Origin: Azorinus chamasolen
Lineage: Eukaryota; Mollusca; Bivalvia; Cardiida; Solecurtidae
Length of the DNA stretch: 64,000 nt
Direction: 5' to 3'
NCBI GenBank assembly: GCA_963576725.1
Contig: OY755243.1
Location: forward strand, 78,432,417 to 78,496,416
Below the pieces are notes generated by a model. It was not told the origin of the DNA, did no database searches, and saw only the letters and a program-made list of their open reading frames with translations. Both the position numbers and the translations under genes were made by a program. Positions 57,076 to 64,000 of the stretch are shown in pieces (positions within the stretch are counted from its first letter, which is position 1; the number at the start of each line of letters is the position of its first letter).

Positions 57076-59007
57076 CCTTTCCTTGTGACCCCAGGGCCAA
57101 AAGTGGCACCGCCCCATGGCTTATCAGTTGTTTAAAGGTAAGTCTTTAAAAATCTTCTTCTCCGAAACTGTAAGGCCTAGACCTTTGAAATTTGGTATGT
57201 AGTACGTATCATCTAATGCTTTTCTACCAAGATTGTTCAAATTATGAGCCCTGAACCAAAATGGCACGACGCTGGCTTAACAGCTTTTCATAGGAACATC
57301 TTTAAAAATCTCCTTCTGTGAAATTGTAAGGCCCAGACCTTTGAAATTTATATGAAGCATCACCTAATGTTCCTTTATTAAGATTGTTCAAATTTAAACT
57401 CCAGGCCTAAAATTATGGCCCTTGGTTTCATATTGGCCCCTACCTGAAGCTGACTTATTTTTAGCTCACAAGAGCACAAAGTGCTCAGGGTGAGCTTTTG
57501 TGATAGACTGATGTCCGGCCTGCGTCGTGCGTTGTCCTGCGTCAACAATTTGAACCTTTAAAAATCTACTCCTCTGAATCTACAGGGTTCTCAGCTTTCA
57601 TCTTTGGTACATAGCATCACCTATAGGCCCTCTACAAAAGTTATATAAATTATGCCCCTGGGGTCAAAATTGGCCCCGCCCCAGGGGTGGGAAGTTTTCA
57701 ATAGAAACATATAGTAAAACTTTGAAAATCTTCTCCTCTGAAACCAGAAGGTTCTCAGCTTTCATATTTGGCACATAGCATCATGTTCAGGTCCTCTACA
57801 AATTTATATAAATTATGCCCCTTGGGTCAAAATTGGCCCCGCCCCAGGGGTGGGCAGTTTTCAATAGAAACAAATTGTGAAATCTTTGAAAATCTTCTCC
57901 TCTGAAACTGGAAGGCTCTCAGCTTTCATATTTGGCACAGAGCATCATGTTCAGATCCTCTACAAAAGTTATATAAATTATGGTCCTGGGGTCAAAATTG
58001 GCCCCGCCCCAGGTGTGTCCAGTTTTCAATAGAAACAAATAGTGAAAACATTGAAAATCTTCTTCTCTGAAACTAGAAGGTTCTCAGCTTTCATATTTGG
58101 CACATAGCATCATGTTCAGGTCGTCTACAAAAGTTATTAAAATTATGCCCCTGGGGTCAAAATTAGCCCCGCCCCAGGGGTGGGAAGTTTTCAATAGAAA
58201 CATATAGTAAACCTTTGAAAATCTTCTCCTTTTAAACCAGAAGGTTCTCAGCTTTCATAATTGACACATAGCATCATGTTTAGGTCCTCTACAAAAGTTA
58301 TATGAATTATGCCCCTGGGGTCAAAATTGGCCCCATCCCAGGTGTGGGCAGTTTTCAATGGAAACAAATAGTGAAATCTTTGACAATTTTCTCCTCTGAA
58401 ACTGGAAGGCACCCAGCTTTCATATTTGGCACAGAGCATCATGTTCAGGTTCTCTACAAAAGTTATATTAATTATGGTCCTGGGGCCAAAATTGTCCCCG
58501 CCCCAGGGGTGGGCAGTTTTCAATGGAAACAAACATTGAAAACTTCGAAAATCTTCTTCTCTGAATCTGGAAAATTCTCAGCTTTCATATTTGGCGCATA
58601 GCATCATGTATAGGTTCTCTACAAAAATTATATGAATTATGGCCCTGGGGTCAAAATTTGCCCCGTCCCAGGGATGGGTAGTTTTCAGTAGAAACATATA
58701 GAGAAAACTTTGAAAATCTTCTCCTCTGAAACTGAACGGTTCTCAGCTTTCATATTTGGCTCATAGCATCATATTCAAGTCCTCTACAAAAGTTATATAA
58801 ATTATGCCCCTGGGGTCAAAATTGGCCCGCCCCAGGGCCGGCTAGTTTTCTATAGAAACATATAGTGAAAACTTTGAAAATCTTCTCCTCTGATTGTCTG
58901 GTGAGCGCTTCAGGGCCATTCTGGCCCTCTTGTTACATAGACATACAGTGTACGCATAAGTCAGTAGTAACCAGGTGAGCAATTTAGGGCCATCATGACC
59001 CTCTTGT
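57066..59007 (+). mobile_element. Family A element interrupted by a second family A element
   Basis: The outer body is at 57066-57462 and its 3' end at 58934-59007 (GGTGAGCAATTTAGGGCCAT, then CTTGT). The inner copy (57463-58933) is complete. Confidence 0.65.
57463..58933 (+). mobile_element. Complete family A element (inner copy)
   Basis: 5' hairpin AGCTCACAAGAGCAC-AAA-GTGCTCAGGGTGAGCT. About eight units of 150 bp follow with TCTCAGCTTTCATATTTGGC, CCTCTACAAAAGTTATATAA and GGTCAAAATTGGCCCCGCCC. The 3' end is CAGGGCCATTCTGGCCCTC then TTGT. The flanks are TTATTTTT on the left and T on the right, giving a T-T insertion site within the outer element. Confidence 0.8.
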
Positions 59008-59173
59008 TAAAAATAATCTAATTAATGATGTCATCATTTCTTGCATGAATATGCATGGAGGAAAGGGTTAAGCAAATGGAGAAGAACCCGGTCAGACATT
59101 TCCTACAGGAGCTGTCTGAACTGGGCCTACTCTGTTGCCATGGCTTGAAAATGTGTTTACATTAGATATAGTG

Positions 59174-59406
59174 TTGACCCTTTCCCTGTTCTGTGTTTAT
59201 TTCAAATCCAACACCTACTGAATAGTAATGGGTAAAATAGTTATAATGAAATATGAAAGGTGGAGCACTGTAGCCACAGATCTCTATCAAATTCCATCAG
59301 CAAACAGAGCAGACCCTGATCAGACGGCTCCTATAGGAGCCGTCGGATCTGGGTCTACTCTGTTTGCAAATGCGTGAAAAGGCATTTATATGAGGGAAAG
59401 GGTTAA
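59174..59406. mobile_element. Palindromic MITE
   Basis: Runs from TTGACCCTTTCCCTG to GGAAAGGGTTAA. The palindrome at about 59300-59366 has arms GACCCTGATCAGACGGCTCC and GGAGCCGTCGGATCTGGGTC around TATA. Confidence 0.75.
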
Positions 59407-59795
59407 AAGAGGAAATAATTGTATGATATGTCTTCTGTATACAGTGTTACTAATAGAAATACACATATTGCAGGGTTTGTTTAAATATAAGTCTTGTCTA
59501 ATAGTCTAGTAAAATCAGTTGCTCAAATGTCATTAAATCAGAGCAACAGATAAAGGTGCGTACTCAATTACTAAAATCGTTGTTTCTCCACCAAACCATT
59601 ATGTTGTGACCATTCTTTAGAATTGTCACAAAGAGATGATTCTATAGTGCTCACACCATAGGGTTTCGTGGAGAAATAAAGAAGTTTAATTTTGAAAATG
59701 TTTTAATTTACGTATCATATCTGGACCTCTGTTTAAATATAGGTCATGTTTCATAGTCTAGTAAAATCAATTGCTCAAACAACATTTATATTTTT

Positions 59796-61262
59796 AGCTC
59801 ACCAGAGCACAAAGTGCTCAGGGTGAGCTTTTGTGATCGCCTGATGTCCGTCGTCCGTCGTCCCGCGTCAACAATTTGAACCTTTAAAAATCTCCTCCTC
59901 TGAATCTACAGGGTTCTCAGCTTTCATCTTTGGTACATAGCATCACCTATAGGTCCTCTACTAAAGTTATATAAATTATGCCCCTGGGGTCAAAATTGGC
60001 CCCGCCCCAGGGGTTGAAAGTTTTCAATAGAAACATATAGTAAAACTTTGAAAATCTTCTCCTCTGAAACCAGAAGGTTCTCAGCTTTCATATTTGGCAC
60101 ATAGCATCATGTTCAGGTCCTCTACAAAAGTTATATAAATTATGACCCTGGGGTCAAAATTGGCCCCGCCCCAGGGGTGGGAAGTTTTCAATAGAAACAA
60201 ATAGTGAAATCTTTGAAAATCTTCTCCTCTGAAACTGAAAGGCTCTCTTCTTTCATATTTGGCACAGAGCATCATGTTCAGGTCCTCTACAAAAGTTATA
60301 TAAATTATGGCCCTGGGGTCAAAATTGGCCCCGCCCCAGGGGTGGCCAGTTTTCAATGGAAACAAATAGTGAAATCTTTGAAAATCTTCTCCTCTGAAAC
60401 TGGAAGGCTCTCAGCTTGAATATTTGGCACAGATCATCATGTTCAGGTCCTCTACAAAAGTTATATAAATTATGCCCCTGGGGTCAAAATTGGCCCCGCC
60501 CCAGGGATGGGCATTTTTCAATAGAAACATATTGTGAAATCTTTGAAAATCTTCTCCTCTGAAACTAGAAGGCGCTCAGCTTTCATATTTGGCACAGAGC
60601 ATCATGTTCAGGTCCTCTACAAAAGCTACATTAATTTTGACCCTGGGGTCAAAATTGGCCCCACCCCAGGGATGGGTAGTTTTCAGAATAGAAACAAATA
60701 GTGAAATCTTTGAAAATCTTCTCTGATGAAACTGAAAGGCTCTTATCTTTCATATTTGGCACAGAGCATCATGTTCAAGTCGTCTACAAAAGTTATATAA
60801 ATTATGGCCCTGGGGTCAAAATTGGCCCCGCCCCAGGGGTGGGCTGTTTTCAATGGAAACAAATAGTGAAATCTTTGAAAATCTTCTCCTCTGAAACTGG
60901 AAGGCTCTCAGCTTGCATATTTGGCACAGAGCATCATGTTCAGGTCATCTACAAAAGTTATATAAATTATGGCCCTGGGGTCAAAATTGTCCCCGCCCCA
61001 GGGGTGGGTAGTTTTCAGTAGAAACATATAGAGAAAACTTTGAAAATCTTCTCCTCTGAATCTGAAAGGTTCCAGCTTTCATATTTGGCTCATAGCATCA
61101 TGTTCAAGTCCTCTACAAAAGTTATATAAATTATGTCCCTGGGGTCAAAATTGGCCCGCCCCAGGGCCGGCTAGTTTTCTATAAAAGCATATAGTGAAAA
61201 CTTTGAAAATCTTCTCCTCTGATTGTCTGGTGAGCGCTTCAGGGCCATTCTGGCCCTCTTGT
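59796..61262 (+). mobile_element. Complete family A element
   Basis: 5' hairpin AGCTCACCAGAGCAC-AAA-GTGCTCAGGGTGAGCT. About nine units of about 155 bp follow, more similar to each other than in the other copies. The 3' palindrome is CAGGGCCATTCTGGCCCTC then TTGT. T precedes the 5' end and follows the 3' end. Closely related in units to 57463-58933. Confidence 0.8.
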
Positions 61263-61877
61263 TAGTATTAAGTATTTATACCACTACAAACAAAGTTTTC
61301 GTGGGTATATAGGAGTCACCATTTTGGTCTGTTGGTCAGTCAGTCAGTCTGTTGGTTTTTCTTGTAAGCAACTACTGACAGGAATTCAGTAAGGGTACTA
61401 ATCTTATTCTGTGATAATTTTAGTTTTGCATTGTTTTATATAGATGTGATTCACATAACCTGTTTATATCAAATTTGCTATAAAATAGCACTGTGTTGAG
61501 GAAACAAATACGGTATTTTTACATATATATTTATTCTTTTATATGATTCTAAGCAGGGCTGTAGATAAGCTGCATATACTTACCTATCAAAATCTCTTAT
61601 TTCTCAACCAAACCCCGTCGTGCTGGGAACTCATTGGAATTTGTCTCTCAGAGGCTTGCAGCAGCAGTATAGGGCTGAGGTCAGAAATATCTTACAATAT
61701 GTTTCTTAGCTGTAGCCCTGATTCCATAAGTAATGTTTATTGTTTTTGTGCCTTACCATGAAGCTATATAATACATGTATGACAAATTGTCATAATTTGA
61801 ATATTTGACAATAGAGTGTAATTGTGTAAAGAGTGTTTAGTGCTGAACTATGTCGGGGAAATTGGCACAAGTTATTG
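61263..61877. other. Non-coding stretch with an element fragment
   Basis: CAAACAAAGTTTTCGTGGGTATATAGGAG and a GTCAGTCAGTCAGTCTG run (61283-61365) look like the 5' end of another hairpin-ended family. The rest is unassigned. Confidence 0.4.
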
Positions 61878-62104
61878 TTAACCCATCCCTCATATTGATG
61901 ACTTTTGACGACTCTGTAGAGTCACATTGTGAAACCATTGTGATAAATAGAGCATTTGCTTCCTATAGAAGCAAATGCTCTATTTATCACAATGGTTTCA
62001 AACTACAAAATTCTAAAATTTTCCTTTTCTCTAGTTAATGCTCCTTTCGAGTAGATTTATTCAAAGAGGTTGTATCTAAAAATAGCCTATGAGGTAAATG
62101 GATA
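61878..62104. mobile_element. Second hairpin MITE family, uninterrupted copy
   Basis: From TTAACCCATCCCTCATATT to CCTATGAGGTAAATGGATAA. The 69-bp hairpin at 61931-61999 pairs GAAACCATTGTGATAAATAG with its exact complement. It serves as the empty-site reference for the insertion at 36458-37393. Confidence 0.75.
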
Positions 62105-62139
62105 ACCCTTTTCCTCATACAGATGACTACTGACACCTT

Positions 62140-62515
62140 TGAAAACACGGTAGATCCAGATCAGACAGCTCCTGTAGGATCAGGGTCTGCTCTTTTTGCA
62201 TATGCAATAATTTAGATCTGACTCTGATGTTTCTGAAACAGTCAAAACTGTTCTTGTTAATATGTAATAATGAAATTTCTGTCCATGAATATGAATTAAG
62301 TTATATATTCTTGAATTAACCCTTTCCCTGTTCAATATTCATTTAAGAAATTATGTCATCATGAATATTTATTAGGTGAACTTTTATAATGTAAACCTTT
62401 GACAAAAACTGTAGAATCATAGCTATATCATGTCAAAAGCAAACGGGCAGACCCTAATAGAGGCTGTCTGAACTGGATATATTTTGTTTGCTAAGGCACG
62501 GAAAAGTATTTATAT
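62140..62515. mobile_element. Two degraded palindromic MITE cores
   Basis: Cores at about 62140-62200 (GTAGATCCAGATCAGACAGC) and about 62438-62490 (AACGGGCAGACCCTAATAGA). The second has lost most of its left arm. Confidence 0.55.
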
Positions 62516-62612
62516 GAAGGGAAGAGTTGACCTAATTTGCACACTAGTGTCAATTATTTAGACTCATGTCCTTTGTCAGGGAAAGCATGTGTATAGTAAG
62601 TGAAATCCATTT

Positions 62613-62798
62613 TAGCTTGTCTGTTTCGAAGATATCACAAGCTATTGTCGTAACCCCGGCATCCGCATTGTCGTCCGAAATCTTAACATTGACCATAACT
62701 TCTCCAATTTTTCATTTACAACCTTCATTTTTTGTATGCATGTTCATCTTGACAATGACGACAGACGAGCGTTGCACCCGCTTGTGGTGCTCTTGTGG
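62613..62798 (+). mobile_element. Short hairpin-ended element
   Basis: The 5' end AGCTTGTCTGTTTCGAAGAT with CACAAGCT forms a hairpin. The 3' end is GACGAGCGTTGCACCCGC then TTGTGGTGCTCTTGTG. At 186 bp it has no internal array, so it shows the two termini in minimal form. Confidence 0.55.
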
Positions 62799-62969
62799 AA
62801 AATAATCTTTCTGTGAGAAACCCCAACAGAGGACATGTGTCCAAATTTCGGAAATGAACTTAATAGTTTAGAACACTAATTATGAAAATGGTTTTGCGCA
62901 AAACTCTCATTCTGTGTGTTTTGGGATCATTGGACATTTGTGTGTGCTAGTAAATATAGTAAACCTTAT

Positions 62970-63157
62970 CTGCACTGACCACCAAAAGTAGGTCTAATTC
63001 TGGGTATCTGCACTGACCACCAAAAGTAGGTCTACACCAAAAGTAGGTCTAATTCTGGGTATCTGCACTGACAACCAAAAGTAGGTCTACACCAAAAGTA
63101 GGTCTAATTCTGGGTATCTGCACTGACCACCAAAAGTAGGTCTAATTCTGGGTATCT
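62970..63157 (+). repeat. Tandem repeat, 38/56-bp units
   Basis: TGCACTGACCACCAAAAGTA followed by GGTCTAATTCTGGGTATC recurs four times. The middle copies carry an extra ACCAAAAGTAGGTCT segment. Confidence 0.85.
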
Positions 63158-63279
63158 AATTTTGGTAGCCGCTTATTGCTGGACAACAAAGTAATGGAGA
63201 AAGCTGTCAGCATTACTTTGCAACAGCATTGATCTTGTAGTGACTTTGAGCTCAAATATTTATAGAATATTGAGGTATT

Positions 63280-63457
63280 AACCCGTTCCCTCATATTGAC
63301 GACTATGTAAAAGTCCTATAGGAGCAAATGCTCTATTTATCACAATGGTTTCAAACTACAAGATTCTAAAATGTTCCTTTTCTCCAGTGAGTGCCCTTTT
63401 TCGTTAGATTTATTCAAAGAGGTTGTATCTAAAACTAGCCTATGTCGTAATGGGTTA
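63280..63457. mobile_element. Second hairpin MITE family, copy with one hairpin arm deleted
   Basis: From TTAACCCGTTCCCTCATATT to CTATGTCGTAATGGGTTAA. Only the right hairpin arm GAGCAAATGCTCTATTTATC remains. Confidence 0.7.
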
Positions 63458-63479
63458 AACCTTTACTTCATAAATATGC

Positions 63480-63655
63480 ATTTAACACCTTTGCAAACAA
63501 AGTATACCTAGATCAGATAATTCATATAGGATCTGTCCGATCATGGTTTGTTCTGTTTGCTTATTATGTAATACAGGGCTACTATAAAAATTCAGTTAAT
63601 TAATATGCATGATGGTATTACATTTTTGCATGAATATTCATGAAGTAAAGGATTA
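63480..63655. mobile_element. Palindromic MITE, degraded
   Basis: Core with GCAAACAAAGTATACCTAGA at 63494 and right part to GAAGTAAAGGATTAA. Confidence 0.6.
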
Positions 63656-63766
63656 AGCAACCACCTGCTGTAATGTTTATTCACATTGTGGTGACTACAG
63701 ACAAAAGCTACTACGTAGTGAATAAGTTGATAACAAATAGAACTTAATCTTTGTCATATAAGTGTT

Positions 63767-64000
63767 TTAACCCTTCTCCTGTTCAGTATTCATGTAAGAA
63801 ATAATGACCGCATGAATAATTCTGAGCTATATTTTTATCATGTAAACTTTTCAATGGTCTTTTTTTGCTTTGACAAAACTTCAGAACCAGGCTTATATGA
63901 TGTTAAAAGCAAACAGAACAGACCCAGATCAGATGGCTCCTATAGGAGCCATATGAATAGGAGCCATCTGATCTGGGTTTACTCTGTTTTCAAATGTGTG
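63767..64000. mobile_element. Palindromic MITE, cut by the window end
   Basis: It opens TTAACCCTTCTCCTGTTC and carries the family spacer. In its palindrome (from about 63905) the central TAGGAGCCAT segment is duplicated, so the loop is longer than usual. Confidence 0.7.

Noticed and set aside
58248..61021. Frames of about 70-106 codons with repeated KSLKIFSSETGRLSAFIFG-like text on both strands
   Set aside because: Array translations of family A units; no start context, and they repeat with the 150-bp period.

Overview
Eukaryotic (animal) genomic DNA, AT-rich, with spliced genes and a very high load of interspersed and tandem repeats. The repeat types (elements opening with an AGCTCACC hairpin and closing on a GGGCCATnATGGCCC palindrome, a CR1-like LINE with 2A and PHD motifs, a molluscan-type SINE tail) and the host gene architecture point to a lophotrochozoan, most likely a bivalve mollusc. 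The species assignment is inference from remembered repeat and domain types, not from a search.

One host gene can be supported. It lies on the + strand and spans about 34 kb: exons at 21509-21910, 23545-23613, 30436-30910 and 53055-55552. All three introns have GT..AG ends and the reading phase is conserved at every junction. Joined, they predict about 1146 residues in the order DZIP3-like HEPN domain, long coiled coil, STAND-type P-loop NTPase (nSTAND3-like), ankyrin repeats. This is an NLR-like innate-sensor layout with a predicted RNase-type HEPN effector. The R-N-x3-H HEPN motif is split exactly by the first intron.

Almost everything else is mobile DNA. 1-3.2 kb: 3' part of a tandem-array element, a MITE fragment and unassigned sequence. 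3.2-4.6 kb: a hairpin-ended element carrying a complete 370-bp LTR miniature (TRIM) whose 140-bp LTRs each contain a tRNA-Thr-like Pol III unit. 5.3-10.1 kb: a near-intact LINE on the - strand, with ORF1 and ORF2 in one frame separated by a single UAG. 10.6-20.4 kb: a 1.56-kb direct duplication enclosing a Tx1/L1-like LINE that is itself broken by a nested retroelement and a nonsense codon. 20.4-30.4 kb (introns 1 and 2): MITEs, a foldback, a decayed CR1-like LINE and a tandem-array element. 30.9-53.05 kb (intron 3): chained MITEs, several Helitron/Helentron-like tandem-array elements, and a 2-kb minisatellite just upstream of the NTPase exon. 55.6-64 kb: further arrays and MITEs, several nested.

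Nested insertions can be ordered by comparing filled sites with empty paralogous copies inside the window: the TRIM in the hairpin-ended element, tandem-array elements inside both MITE families, a hAT-like MITE inside a palindromic MITE, and one hairpin-ended element inside another. No rRNA, CRISPR array or free-standing cellular tRNA gene was seen.
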